A stretch of DNA of 64,000 nucleotides, taken from the NCBI GenBank assembly GCA_019915015.1, contig JAHBBC010000044.1, positions 62,001-126,000 on the forward strand, read 5' to 3'. This document shows, one piece after another, positions 18,943 to 31,043 of the stretch; position 1 is the first letter of the stretch, and each line of letters opens with the position of its first letter. The DNA is from Auriscalpium vulgare (taxonomy: Eukaryota > Basidiomycota > Agaricomycetes > Russulales > Auriscalpiaceae). A model generated the notes under the pieces. It saw only the letters and a program-made list of their open reading frames with translations, was not told the origin of the DNA and did no database searches. Both the position numbers and the translations under genes were made by a program.

Positions 18943-21932
18943 TCACTCCCCAAAATTGGCAGCAAAGTCGTCGTTGTCCACTGCGTCGTCTTCGTCCTCG
19001 TCGCCAACATCGCTTTCAGAAAGCGGCTCGAGAGCGTCTGGATCAAGAGCGCCCTTCCTAACATACCAGTTGCCACAGTCAGAGGGACAAGCAACGCAAT
19101 AGAGGCCCAACACTCACGAAGCTTTCGTATACAGGCGCCCCAGCAGGACCCAGAAACCCTTCTCGTTGCGTTTCTTGAGCCTCTGAAGGCGGAGAATGTG
19201 CTCTTGATATACAGCCTTGAACTTGTCAGCATGGAAGTCAACCTTACCCGCAGCGCCGGGTGACAGCGCATGAGAGACCAAGCCCGCATCGATCTGTGAA
19301 GTGAGGCGGTGAGCTGTGAGGCGGACGGTCAGGCTACTCAAGAGCAGCGTACTATAGTTGCGACGAACGCCACCATGACCGGCGGGATGACCAGGGTGTC
19401 GCCTTTCGGGGATACCGCCATGTAATCGGCAGTGTTGAACCTGTGCACCGCCCTCGCGCCAAAAAACTTGTCGTGGAGGATGTCGATGATGGCCGGGTGG
19501 CAGAAGGGGCGCCCGGTGTCGAACGTCATTTTCTAGACATAAACAGTGTGAGCGCATCAAACCAAGAGACAGGCAGCCAGAACAGCGGGCCTGTGCTTAC
19601 CGATATGTCCGCAGGAAAGACGTACAGGCGGCCATTTAACCCTTCGGCGAGCACACACTTCATGCTCCTCACGTACACGGCGTCTGGGATGCGCTTGAGG
19701 TGGTAGGCGCGCTTCACTGTATCGTCGGCACCACGCTTGACATCCCCTCGGAAGATGGAGATACGAGCTTCCGGCTAATAGTCGCTCCGTCGCTGATCAA
19801 TGCCAATGAAAGAGAGCAGCACACATGAGGACGTACGATCTTCACGAGATACTCGTGATAGGCCGGTTCCTGCTCAAGCCTCGCCAAGATTTCCTTCTCG
19901 CCAAGATGGTGCGCTGAATTCTTCAAAGCGTCCACGAGGTAGATGGTGCGCGCGCCGTCCGAGGGGTAAGTGTTGCGGAAACACATGATTTTTGGCACCT
20001 CTACAGAGCAGACGCGCTTCAGAACCTGGTGGATCTGCTGAGACTGCTCACCCATGGCCATGCGGCGACCCTTTTCGGGGAGTACAATATTCGTCCATGC
20101 AGGCCACTTGTCAAGGCTGCTCTGTGGGCCCGCAGGCGCGCCTGCGCCACGTATGTCGGCCGCCTTGCTTGCGTTGTGATTGCCGTTGTGCGTGTCGTGA
20201 TGTGGCCGATCCTCGCACACAGAATCGATGGGCTCGTCGGCGTCGTATGGAACGTGGACGAGAGAGGGTTGGCGATCCTGGGATGCATCATTCAATGCAC
20301 AGCACCCCGCAACTAGTTGACGACGCACCTGGACCCCAATGGGCGCACGCTCTCCGATTAAAGCGGTCGGCCCAGGCTGATCTTCAGCCCCCGACTCGTC
20401 TGAGACTTCAATCACACGGCCCACGCCGCCCGGCGCGTGTCGCTGTCACAACGTCGCTCAGTCATGCACGCCGGTGAGAATCAGCCCGTGCCACATACCT
20501 GGCTGGCCATCGTCTTCCGGGGTGCGTGGTCCTGCACAACAGTGAGGCTGTGCGTAGAAACAAAGTAGAAGAGACGTATACCTTGTGTGACGGCCCTACG
20601 CCGCCGTTGCTGAACGTTTCGCGCTGCGGAGCTGTGGCGCCGCTGCCACCGTTTGAGCGAGGAGCCGACTGGCCCGACAAGGTCTTTTGTGTCGTTTGAT
20701 GTTAGGTGGCATGCAGCATAAAGGAAGAATGAGTCCATACCTCATGCAAGGGCCCTACGCGGCCGTTGTTGAACGACTCGGGCTGCGGAACTGTGGCGCC
20801 ATTGCCACCTTTCGAGCGAGGAGCCGACTTGCGTGACGCGAGCTTGCGTGTCGTTTTTGCAGGGCCAGGGTCGTCGTCATCGCCGATGTTGTCAAGGTCC
20901 AAGCCTGTGGCACGGACCCGGTCGCGTTGTTGAGTGTCGAGTGGAAGAATTTGGGCGTCTGTAGAAGCCCACTGTGGAACCTCCGGTCCCACGAGGCATG
21001 AGCGCTCGAAGCACAAGTCAACAAGGAAAATGGGACCCACTGCTTTGTGGAATTGTGCGTTTATCGTCCTCAACGCTTTGCCCTTGCCCTTACCGACCAC
21101 TTCCTCGCCTTCAGACCCTGGTGTCCATTGCTCGTCCTTCTCCGGCTCTTGGTCCGACGCATCAATATTGGAGCCAGATATCTGGCCGAATAAATCGTCG
21201 ACCTTGTTACGCTGCGCGTGAGCGTCGTTTTGGTTCGCGGGTGAGTGGGACTTCGGCGCGGTGGAGGCGGCTGCTGGCACGGCGTCATGAAATGACGTTG
21301 AAGAACCAGTAAGTAAACGCATGGTCGACATGCATGTTGTGTGCTTACCATCCCTATGTAACAGTGTCTCACTCAACCCGCCACCGCTTGCAGTGGCGAT
21401 GTTGTTTGCCTCGGGGTGGTCGAGCGCTGCAGGCGACAGTGGCAGTTGTCAGTGCATAGGCCAGGTCAGTCTCTTTCATCGTGCGCACCGGGTGTGTTCT
21501 TAGTTTTCTTAGTCGCCTTCGTTGTTGGTGGCTCGTCGGTGGATGCAGCTCGCTTGCGCGAGTCAGGAGCGATGTTGCCGACGCCTCCTCCCGTGCGCTG
21601 CGCTGCGGGATCAACTAGCAGTAAGCTTATGCATGAACAGAAAAGGTGAGCCACACAACACTTCGATGGTTTTCCCGTCGTCTGACGTGCGGACTTGTTG
21701 CGTGTCTCTGCGAGGCTGCAGATTAGCGTTGGCAACACCCCTCCCCAACGTGTCGCCACAGACCGTGCACGGGGACCTGCTCTTCCGCCCCCTCCTCCGC
21801 TGCGCCTCCAGGCTTACTGCGACGGCCTTTGTGTTTCTTCAGCGTGGCGCCGCTGTCAGGCTTTGCAATGGGCAGGTTTTTGTCGTCCTCTTCCTCGCTG
21901 ACGGCCCTCATGGAGCGACGTGTGGTGACCAT
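18943..21932 (-). CDS. DUF6532-domain protein
   Basis: A multi-exon gene from start MVTTRRSMRAVSEEE at 21932 to a TGA at 18945-18943. The N-terminal half is low complexity, acidic and basic, typical of disordered nuclear or transposon-associated proteins. The C-terminal half is the DUF6532 domain: WPAWTNIVLPEKGRR, VPKIMCFRNTYPSDGART, RAYHLKRIPDAVYVRSM, TFDTGRPFCHPAIIDILHD, KFFGARAVHRFN, PVMVAFVATIVR and KAVYQEHILRLQRLKK. It ends in an acidic tail (PLSESDVGDEDEDD). Introns fit at several junctions (for example GTACGT..AG near 19845-19785, GTGAGT..AG near 19120-19060). A 94-bp block is duplicated in tandem (20579-20672 and 20740-20832), doubling an SAPRS-GG-GAT-PQ segment. Molecular function is unknown. 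It lies about 160 bp from the divergent Plavaka gene. Confidence 0.72.
20579..20832 (-). repeat. Tandem 94-bp exon duplication in the DUF6532 gene
   Basis: Two copies about 160 bp apart encode SAPRSKGGNGATVPQPESF with a VGPLHEV end, and SAPRSNGGSGATAPQRETF with a VGPSHKV end. Each is followed by intron-like sequence. Confidence 0.7.
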
Positions 21933-22094
21933 GTGAAAGTGGCAGGCCCGCGGGACGAACGCGCTGGTGAGTGGGGAGGAAAAGATGCACGCTCGGCCTG
22001 CACTGACGCAGTGAAAAATTTATAGGCATCTTTCGTCGGAGTCGCGACTCTCCGGCCCCGCCGCACCCGTGCCCTGTATCATAGATCCGTGGCC
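21933..22094. promoter_or_regulatory. Divergent intergenic promoter region
   Basis: The only sequence between two divergent start codons (DUF6532 at 21932, transposase at 22095) is 162 bp. A clear TATA box is not seen. Its position makes it a candidate shared promoter. Confidence 0.4.
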
Positions 22095-25000
22095 ATGCGG
22101 TCCTTCCGCAGGCCACGCTCGTCCAAGTCCAACTCCTCGCTTCATTCGCCTCGACCCACCGCCATGCCAGAGAATCTTCAGAGCCGCGCCGGACCTTCAT
22201 CACACCGCCATGCTGGCCACAAGCGGTGCCACGGATGTGGCCAATGGTTTCAGCCATCCGGCCTCACCAAACACCTTCGCCGCACATCAACTCCGCGCTG
22301 CGTCGAATACCGGAGGCAGCGTTTACTACCTGTACACAACGACGCAGGCGGATCGGCGCTGCGCCCATCATCCCCGCACTCTGGTGAACGCCCGCCCCGT
22401 CAACTTCCCATTGCGCCCCCGGCGCCTGAAGCCCGCTTGAACAGCCCTTCTGCCAGCGACTGGGATGACGACGCCTCAGGTACAGTCTCTCCGTGTTCCG
22501 ACGGCGTGTTCATTATTGCTTACCGCTCTCTAGAATGCGAACTACCCCTAAATGCATGGAACGTCGACCTTCCACCTGAGGAGCTTCTCTGGGGGGACGA
22601 GGATGAGCAGGAGCTTGCAGGGGACGCATTGTCTCAGGATGAAGACGACACCAGCGATGAAGACGAAGGTGGCCACGGCGCTGACCAGCGTGCTATTCCC
22701 ATGGATGAAGACCGGCCGAACGCGGGGCATCTTGACGCCATACAGGAGGCGCACTTCCCTGCTGTCGACGACGAAGAAGCTCGCCGCTTGGAGGACCAGC
22801 AGCGGCGCGAAGACGAGGAGGAGCTCCATCAGCCATCTACGATCGTGCATTTCGGAGGCAGAGCAGGCGAGATCGCTCGACACTCGAGTGGGAGGTCGCG
22901 CGTTGGGCAAAGATGCGTGGCCCAACATCCACCGCATTTACGGAGCTTCTCCAGATCGATGAGGTACGTCTTGCGCACTCGCCGCAATATCATGCCAAGC
23001 AGCGCTCATTATAACACAATAGGTTCGCGACCGCCTGAATCTTTCATTCAATTCCTCCAAGGCGCTGAATGCCATTATCGATTCGACTCTGCCAACCATC
23101 CCCAAGTTCCAGTGCGACGACATCACTGTCAACAGTGAGACGTACGAGCTGTACCATCGCAACATCATGCAATGCATCCGTCATCTGTACGGAAACCCTG
23201 AATTCTTATCAACCATGGCCTTCACCCCTGAGTGCCATTATGCCGAAGACGCCGAGCCTGCGGATGGCGATGCGAGGTCAAGGCCGTGCATCTACAGCCA
23301 GATGCAAACAGGAAAGTGGTGGTGGCGCGTTCAGGTGCGTGGTGCAGCTTCGTGCGGCTGACATGCGACTGACGCTGTGCTCACAGACCCTGCTCGAAGG
23401 CAAGACGCCAGGCGTGACCGTCATACCACTGATCTTCTCGTCCGACAAGACCCTTGTCACCGACTTCCGCAACAAGTCCGCGTACCCCTTGTACCTCACA
23501 CTAGGCAACATATCCAAGGAGAATCGTAGGAAGCCGTCCAAGCACGCGCAAGTCCTCATTGGCTACCTCCCCACAGCCCGCTTGACGAACATCAAGAACG
23601 ATGAGACTCGCCGTCGCGCGGTGGCAAACCTTTTCCACGTGTGCGTTCGCAAGATCGTGTCACCTACCATCTTGCCTGCACTTGACGGCGTAGAAATGGC
23701 GAGCGGGAACGGTGTCGTTCGGCGCTGTCATCCCATATTCGCCGTGTTCATTGGGGACTATCCCGAACAAGTGCTTGTGACATGCGTCAAGTCCGGCGAG
23801 TGCCCCAAGTGTGTGGTCTCCTCCAACGCCCTCGGGGACTGCACACCATCCCTGCCTTCACCTCGCAGCATATCTGCGGCGCGCGAGGCACTCTCTGTCA
23901 TTGACCGCGGGCCAGAGGCGTACATCGCGGCCTGTCAAGACACCCGCATCAAACCGGTGTATCGTCCATTTTGGGAGGATCTACCTTACTCCAATGTTTT
24001 TGTTGCCATCACGCTAGATATCCTTCATCAGCTCTATCAGGGCATGGTGAAACACCTCCTTGGCTGGCTCACTCAGGCCTTTGGATCTGCCGAAATTGAT
24101 GCGCGCTGCGCGCAACTGCCTCCCAATCACAACATCCGGATATTCAAGAACGGTATCTCTATCCTCTCCCGTGTATCCGGTCAGGAGCAGTAGGATATTT
24201 GTCGTATCCTGCTCGGCCTCGTTGTTGACCTGGATCTGCCCAACGGCACGCCCACCGGCAGCATCGTCCGCACAGTCCGCGCTCTTCTGGACTTCCTCTA
24301 TCTTGCGCAATATCCATCGCACAGCGACGCCACCCTTAAGTATATGGAGAAGGCCCTCAAGCCCTTCCACGACAACAAGCATATCTTCAAAATACTTGGC
24401 ATACAAGAAGGCTTCAACATACCAAAACTGTATGCCCTGGCGCACTACGTGGATGCTATCAAGCTTGTCGGCACGATAGATAACACCAACACCGAGGCGA
24501 CCGAACGCCTCCACATTGATTACGCGAAGGACGCTTACCAAGCGACAAATCACAAGGACGTGTATCCACAGATGACCAAGTGGCTGGTGCGCCGTGAACA
24601 GATTGCTCGCCACACGCAATTCGTCGAATGGCGCCTCAAGAACATGCCCGGCCAACTTGCTGCCCCTCCTGCACCTGCGGCGCCACCCCATCCGCGCATT
24701 CACATCGCTCGCAACCCGTCCAACAAGTCCATCACCTTTGCACAGCTGGGGTATCGTTATGGCGCCGACAATTTCGAGCACGCACTGGCATGCTACATTC
24801 TGGCCGAGCTAAATCCTCGCCATTCAAGTATCCAGATTGTGAACCTGGCAATCGGACTCAAATTGCTGTTTCACGCCGTCGCTACCTACAACTCCGTTAA
24901 GTTCTGGCTTGCTGATCCTCCAGACATCGACGGCGCCCCTGCTACCTGTGACGCCGCCCATGCACGACCGTCGTACATGGGTCCCAGGGACCACGCCGTC

Positions 25001-25469
25001 CCGGGCCGCTTTGATACGGTCTTGGTGGACACGGGCGCAGACGACGATAGCCAGGGAGTCCGAGGTAAGTGCTCTGTGAAACCGCCGCGCGGGCAGTGAA
25101 TGACACGGAGCACTGTGAACAGGTCATCGCGTCGCGCAGGTCCGCGCTTTCTTCAGCCTCCCAAGTAAAGCACACGCAGCAGTCTTCCCTCCGCAATATG
25201 GCGGGCCAAAACACTTGGCCTTTATCGAGTGGTTCACCCCGTTTGCGCGCGCCGCCGAACCTGACCATCTCATGTATCGTATCAAACGCGCGTACACAGC
25301 GGGAGGCGAGAGAAAATCGGCTGTGATTCCGGTGGTCGATATACAACGTAGCGTGCATCTCTTTCCTCGCTTTGGTCCAACCGCGCCTCTCCACTGGACC
25401 TCATCCAGCGTCATGGATTTTTATGTTTCTTCCTTCGTAGATAGACACACATACATCACACTGTATTAA
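22095..25469 (+). pseudogene. Plavaka-type transposase with one premature stop
   Basis: A zinc-finger-like N-terminus (CHGCGQWFQPSGLTKHLRR, then TPRC) and an acidic linker precede the transposase core. Core motifs are TLPTIPKFQCDD, GVTVIPLIFSSDKT, YPLYLTLGNISKENRR, HPIFAVFIGDYPEQVL, CPKC, TLDILHQLYQGM, EATERLHIDYAKDAY and YRYGADNFEHAL. This layout matches Plavaka transposases of Agaricomycetes. Introns fit near 22485-22543, 22966-23022, 23332-23383 and 25063-25122. A single in-frame TAG at 24191-24193 (after SGQEQ) sits in an otherwise open frame where the family continues into ILLGLV. A separate frame change is needed near 22855, which an unrecognised intron could explain. A truncated relative is at 61340-62199. 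Probably recently inactivated. Confidence 0.75.
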
Positions 25470-26200
25470 ATTATACCACAGTGGCTGTGTGCTACGAGCA
25501 TCGAGAGTCCTGGGATTGCGGAGGCAAGAACAATGACGAGGGAGCCACCTGTCATCTTCGGGGCATGATCACAAACGGTGCGCCCAGGCGAGCCCTCGAC
25601 AGCCTCCGCACCTCCGCCGCGACCTCTATCTGCTAACTCCTCCAGACCTGCGCGCAGCGTTTACGAGCGATGCTTGACACTGGGTGTAAGGCGCCCATCC
25701 GCTGATAGCGGCCGTGTGCTGATAACCTTGATCGTAGGTTATCTTATCGTGGTACTGATCGGGGTCGGGGTCATCTGGTCCGGCGCGTGAAGCCGCCGGG
25801 CAATTATGTGGTTACGTCTTGAGGGGTGAAAGGTGAAGGGGAGAAAGGAATGTGAAGAGGAGAAAGGGAGCAGAGGGGGAGAAAGCAACGAGTCGCCACT
25901 CGGGCGACTCCGTGAGCTGGGGAAAGGAGTATTTAAGCAGCATGGATTTGTGGTTGTACAACAGCTTCTTGGAAACACGACACAGTTCCTACTCTTTCCC
26001 CTTGTGTCTCTGAGAACTCTTGTGGTTCGCCGACTTCGACTATATCTCTCTACACTCGATTTCGCGCGGCTCACTTTTTTTGAGTATTTTGTTTTGTGTT
26101 TTCTAACCTTTGTCTAGAATCTACGCTCTGTGTCGGCCTGATCACCCGTATACGTGAGCTGACATTTTCTCTGAACGTTCTCATTGTTTCTGCAGAAATT
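25470..26200 (+). mobile_element. LTR/leader region upstream of a Gypsy-type gag gene
   Basis: No gene is present. A GA-rich stretch (25829-25885) is followed by a TATA-like TATTTAAG at 25930-25937 and a T-rich segment, ending at the gag start (26201). This is what a 5' LTR plus leader would look like, but exact LTR ends and a primer-binding site were not identified and no partner LTR is in the window. Confidence 0.4.
25930..25937 (+). promoter_or_regulatory. TATA-like box upstream of gag
   Basis: TATTTAAG sits 264 bases before the gag start codon inside the probable LTR. Confidence 0.35.
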
Positions 26201-29200
26201 ATGTCGACTTTTACTCATACTAGTACCAATGGTAAGTCCCGCGTCTCATTGACGCGGAAGTCCCTCCGAAAGGAGGCTCCCGAGCTCGCCCCTCTCGTAG
26301 AAGCGGACCTCGGGGGCAGGGGTGGAGCCGCGGTGGTACGCGCTCCTAGCAACCTCCGCGCGCGGACCCTTGGAAGAGCGGAACCTTTTTCGCTTGAGGC
26401 CCTCGGCTCGCGCTGGGGGCTGTCGACAGCAGAAGGTGACCAGCGGACTGGCCGATCGACGAGGCGTTCATATGCGTCCGTCGTCGGAGTCCTTGTCAGC
26501 GCAGCGCACTACGACGTCAGTCGTGAGGCCGACCGTGTGTCGGATGCGCATGACCCAAAAGCAGCCGGTGGTGCGCCTTGCGTGGGCGGCGTGGCCGAGT
26601 CTGATGTCAACCTGGGTGATGGTGCCTCACACGAGGACAGGACTGAATGGCGTGTTGTCAAACACGAAGGCGTGTCAGCCTCAATTCCGGGAGGCACTCT
26701 TGGGGACAAACCGGTCAAGGTGGAGTCCCCGTCGAGCTCCGGTAGCACGCGCCACTTCTTCCCGGACTGGTTCGACTTGTCTGAGGATGAGGACCAACTT
26801 GGGCCTATTCCAAACTGGTCATCCGGCAGGTCGAGCTGGGATGATGCAGAACGGGACCTACCATCAGTTGTCGATGCCAAAATTGAAGATGTATTGAGTG
26901 ATGACATTGAGAGTCTGGCCGGATATATCAGCGAGGGAGACATCGTGTCCGATGACGAGACCGAGGCGGCGCACCTCCGTATTGCGATTGAGCGCAGCCA
27001 CTTGGACGCCATGTCGGTATTGGTGCCTGTCTTTGAAAATAATGATACGCGCGGAGGGCACGAAAATGCCAAATCGGGGCCCAGCAAAGGCAAGGGAGTG
27101 GATCCTGCGGAGCGCGGGCCACAATTCCGTGACATACTGCGTCAGTATTCGCTGCCGCCGTCGTTGTATCCCATGCCGAAGCCAAAAGAGGACCCACCAG
27201 TATATTCCTATGTGCGAGACCGTGTGCAGGTGCCGGAGGGCGGGTTCTTTCGCCATACTACGGCGGATGGGGCTGGCAAACCCCCGGGGCCGCCGACCGA
27301 ACCCTCGGACTCAAGCTCCGACGGATTGTCGAGTGACGACGACGACTCGTCAACGACATCTGAAGAAGTTAAGGAGCTGGAGCAGCCTCGGTGCAGGGAG
27401 AAGGCCAAAAGGAAGGCTAGTAAGACTCGTGCTTGACGCATTCAACGCGCACTCAAGGGAGTAAAGACCAGCGCACCTTTCACTTATAAAGGTGAGGTCA
27501 ACATCGAAACCCTTGACAAATGGGTGTATGAAGTTGAAGCGTGGAAGGATCAGAATGATCTTGACGACCAGATGGCACTTAGTCTGATGGGCAAATTCCT
27601 GTCGGGAAAGCCTAGTCAGTTCTTTATAAAGCACGTTGCTATGTGTCTACCTAAATGGGACTTGAAGACGTTCTATGAAGCATTGTTCCATTACTGCTTC
27701 CCGCGCGACTTCAAGATGCGTATGCGTGAGTCTCTGATCAGCGCAGAACAGGGAGATCGCGAGGTCCAGGATTTTCTGCGCGACATCGAGACACTGGCCA
27801 CACAGTTCTCGGACATAACACATCAGCAAGTCATACAGATATTCTGGCGAGGACTGCGACCGTACCTGCGTTACTGGCTGATCGAGAAGGGTTTGAACCC
27901 CGAGATCTCGTCACTGGCAAGGCTGGCCAAATACGCCACACGTCGTGAGGAGGCGTATGAAGCTGAGCGCAAAGATCGTAGTGAACGAAAGGGTGACATA
28001 CCTAGCTGTCGTTGGGGATGCTTCGCGACTCGAACATCGGGAGCCGAGTTGTTCCAGGCCAGCACGGGCAGCAGCGGAGTGAGCTCCAGCAGAGCAGCGA
28101 TAGGCGACCGCGGGCGCGGGCGATTCGACGCCAAAAAGCCCGCCACTCGCGATGAGAAACCTCGCCGAGAAAACCAGCGGCGCGCGCAGGACCAGCCACG
28201 CCGGCCAAAGATGTCCGAAGAGGAGCGAGACCGACTGCGCGCCGAAGGCAAATGCTTTAACTGCAAGGAAAAGGGGCATGAGTCGCGGAACTGCCCACAG
28301 AGGCACCACGCACCTAAACCCAAGTCGCTACACGCAAGTAGCATCCGCCTCAGTGAGCTTGAAAAGCTTGCGGGGGAGGCCCGGGCGGTGGACCTGCGGG
28401 TGAATGCAATTTCCCTGCGCACTGAGTCAGATGATGAAATGACGGAGGGCGCGTCATCCTGGAGCGACGCAGAATCGTCCGACAGGTTTGACTCGGACGA
28501 GGAGGAAGCTCAACGTATTCGTGACAGTTTTGTGGTGGACTCGAGTTCCGATGACGACAATGACGAGTATGAGCCGCTGGATCGCAACGCGGGGATTGAG
28601 CGCCGATGTCGATGGATTGTTGCAATGTTTGAAGCGTATTATGATCCCGACGAGGCACGCCGGCATGGGCTAGGTCCGCAGCAGCGGTTCACGGTCAACT
28701 TCCTGGGAGAATCATATGAGGTAACTGACTGGCTCACACCAGAATGCCCGTATGAGGTTACCCCCGAGGATTTAGTTGACTGGAGTACGCCGGTACACAA
28801 GTCAGTACGACGGGCACTGAACGACTATCAGAATTGGCCTATCGTGGTGCGAATCAAGCGCGAAATTCAGACATACCTGACTGCACGCGGATACCCGGGT
28901 CCTCTATTGATTGAAGTGCTCCCAGACGCCCGTGGATATGTCACGCGGGTGGACGGCACAGGGCTGGCTGGGTTCGTGTCGACCCAGGATGTGAAAGATG
29001 GGATTATCAAGAGCTTTAGCTATGTGGCGTACGAGGAGATCCGTGCAACATGCGTGCCATTTAATCGTGCAGCCAATCCCCTGTCCCGTTGGTCTGAGAA
29101 CCGGAGGCGTTGGATGCTGTATGTGGCGGGGGCAGCGGTACCGAACAAGGGTCCGCGTAAAGGGAAAAAAGCTGCAAGGGACCGTGGAAGTTACCCTGAG

Positions 29201-29990
29201 TTTAGTGAGGCTATAGAACGGAACGCGTTACGCACCAAGGACCTTCGGCGCACGCTGCCTCGGCCTATCGTGTTGGCTGTTCAAGTCAACAAGAAGCCGG
29301 TGCGTGCGCTCCTGGACACCGGATCTATGGCAGACTTTGTTTCCACCGCGCTCGTGGATCAGCTTAAACTGAAAACGGAGCTACTTGCAAAACCCTTACC
29401 AGTTCAGCTAGCAGTGCACGGGTCTCGCTCTAAAATTAATCGTAGCGCGACCGTTAGGTTCGAATATCAGGAGATTGATTGTCAGAGAAGATTTGACGTT
29501 GTCAACCTTGATAATTATGATATGATCCTGGGCACACCTTTCATATTCCAGCATAAGCTTATGATTGGGATGAATCCGACGCGGGTCGTGGTCGGGTCAG
29601 CGCAACCGCTCGAGATCCGCGGCGAGGAAGTTACCACGATCTCATCCGCTGCGGCTGACTTGGTCAAAGGAGAGCTGGAAAAATTGCGGTCAGAGCTACA
29701 CGAAGCTGCGCACGACTTGTGCGCTGATACGACACGCACAGCTTTACCTCCGCTTCGCGCGATCAATCACACAATTCCGCTGATTGATGAAGACAAGGTG
29801 TATTCCTGGCGACCGGCAAAGTGCCCTGAGGCAATGAAATCGCTATGGCAAGAAAAGAAACAGGCGTACCTAGAAAGCGGCCGGTGGCGGCCTGCGACTG
29901 GGACGAATGCGATGCCACTACTAATTATTCCAAAGCCGCCAAAGGCAGACAGAAAGTTACGCATACGCACTGTGGTAGACAACCATTTCC
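26201..29990 (+). pseudogene. Ty3/Gypsy-like gag-protease-reverse transcriptase (5' part), one in-frame stop
   Basis: The frame starts at MSTFTHTSTNG and is open except for one TGA at 27434-27436; the same frame resumes with RIQRALKGVKTSAPF. The N-terminus is acidic and disordered. Gag follows (LSGKPSQFF, FYEALFHYCFP, EVQDFLRDIETLATQFSD, IFWRGLRPYLRYWL at 27600-27900), then a CCHC zinc knuckle CFNCKEKGHESRNC (28252-28293). The aspartic protease has ALLDTGSMADFVS (about 29308-29346) and YDMILGTPFI. The RT N-terminus has IPLIDEDKVYSW and RKLRIRTVVD (to about 29985). RT then breaks off and the frame passes into a dioxygenase fragment. RT catalytic motif, RNase H and integrase are absent. The TGA could be a CGA mutation or a readthrough codon. 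Confidence 0.78.
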
Positions 29991-30470
29991 TTCAGAAGCC
30001 ATTCATTCGGAGTGTCTTTCCTGTAGCAACATTCAACTTTGGCCCCCATGCAATGACTACCCCCCACCGCGACTCAAAGAATGTACCATTTGGCTGGTGC
30101 GCCGTGACCGCGCTCGGAGATTTCGACTACACAAAAGGGGGGCACCTTATCCTATGGGAATTGAAGCTGATCATCGAGTTCCCGCCTGGCTCCACGATCC
30201 TCCTGCCATCCGCCCTCATCACTCACAGCAGGTGAAACACGCCAGTCATTCACCCAATGGTGTTCAGGTGATCTGGTCCGGTGGCACGCATATGGCCATG
30301 GTACAGAGGAGACCCTGCGCCGCCAGGACCCTGGGCTCAAGCAACGCCTAGATGAAGAAATCGAGGGTTGATGGGAACAGTCGGTAGTGTTCTTCTCCAA
30401 AAGGACGGAGCTTCAGGATGACCTGAAGGCGTTGCGCGAGGGCACGTTGAAAAGTGCTAAGTGGAGTGCC
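29991..30470 (+). pseudogene. TET/JBP-like dioxygenase fragment fused to Gypsy pol
   Basis: From KPFIRSVFPVATFNFGP onward the frame matches the catalytic core of the gene at 56736-58532: HRDSKNVPFGWCAVTALGD, YTKGGHLILWEL, IEFPPGSTILLPSALITHS. The join to RT (VDNHFL) is in frame, and the fusion frame stops at 30235. After that, related sequence continues with shifted frame to about 30470 (DLVRWHAYG-equivalent at 30275-30300). The N-terminal half is missing, so it cannot be a working enzyme. Confidence 0.7.
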
Positions 30471-30502
30471 TAGTTGGGCGCTTGGGTGGTTGAGTGGTTG
30501 GG

Positions 30503-30984
30503 CTAATGGATGTTGGCAATTAGATTACGGTATCTTGGGGCACCCATGCTGTTATTCACAGCTAAAGGTTTGTCAGCCCAGAATGTCGGCTCAGAAGGCA
30601 GCGGACCAGCAACATCATTGCCAATCGGCACGGAGTGCGGGGTAGGTGGTACGTACTTCGGACGCAGGATCTTGCACGGCGGCCTCGATGCAAGTGGTGA
30701 GAGCGGAGACCATCTTGTTCTCCTCGGAAGTGGAGAAGAGATTGTTGTAGGCGTTGAAGCGACCGATGGGACACTTGGTGACGTAGAATACCTCAAGACA
30801 GTTCCACATGACGACCGGGTTGTCCTCCTCTCCTCCAAAGATGGTGCGCTGCACAGGAGAGACCGCAAGGAAGAGCGAGCCGGCCGCTTTCGAGGCCTTC
30901 TCCTTCCACTTGAGCTGCTCAGCGGCGTCTGGCGAGGGCATAACCTCCTCGCCCTTGACGAGAAGCCAGAGTGTCGGGGATGAC
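30503..30984 (-). pseudogene. Copia gag fragment, inverted
   Basis: The minus strand encodes LWLLVKGEEVMPSPDAAEQL, KWKEKASKAAGSLFLAV, RTIFGGEEDNPVVMW and LEVFYVTKCPIGRFNAYNN, nearly the same as the plus-strand copy at 33839-34200. The end near 30984 joins plus-strand Copia sequence, so the two parts are in opposite orientation. Confidence 0.75.
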
Positions 30985-31043
30985 GACGCTTGACTTGGAC
31001 GCAAAGCCCGATCCTATCTGCGAGCCGTGCCGCGGATGGAGAA
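30985..31043 (+). pseudogene. Copia integrase-region fragment
   Basis: TLDLDAKPDPICEPC matches LAAKPDPICEPCLAGKM at 34586-34650, the zinc-binding stretch before the integrase core. Only about 60 bp remain. Confidence 0.6.
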
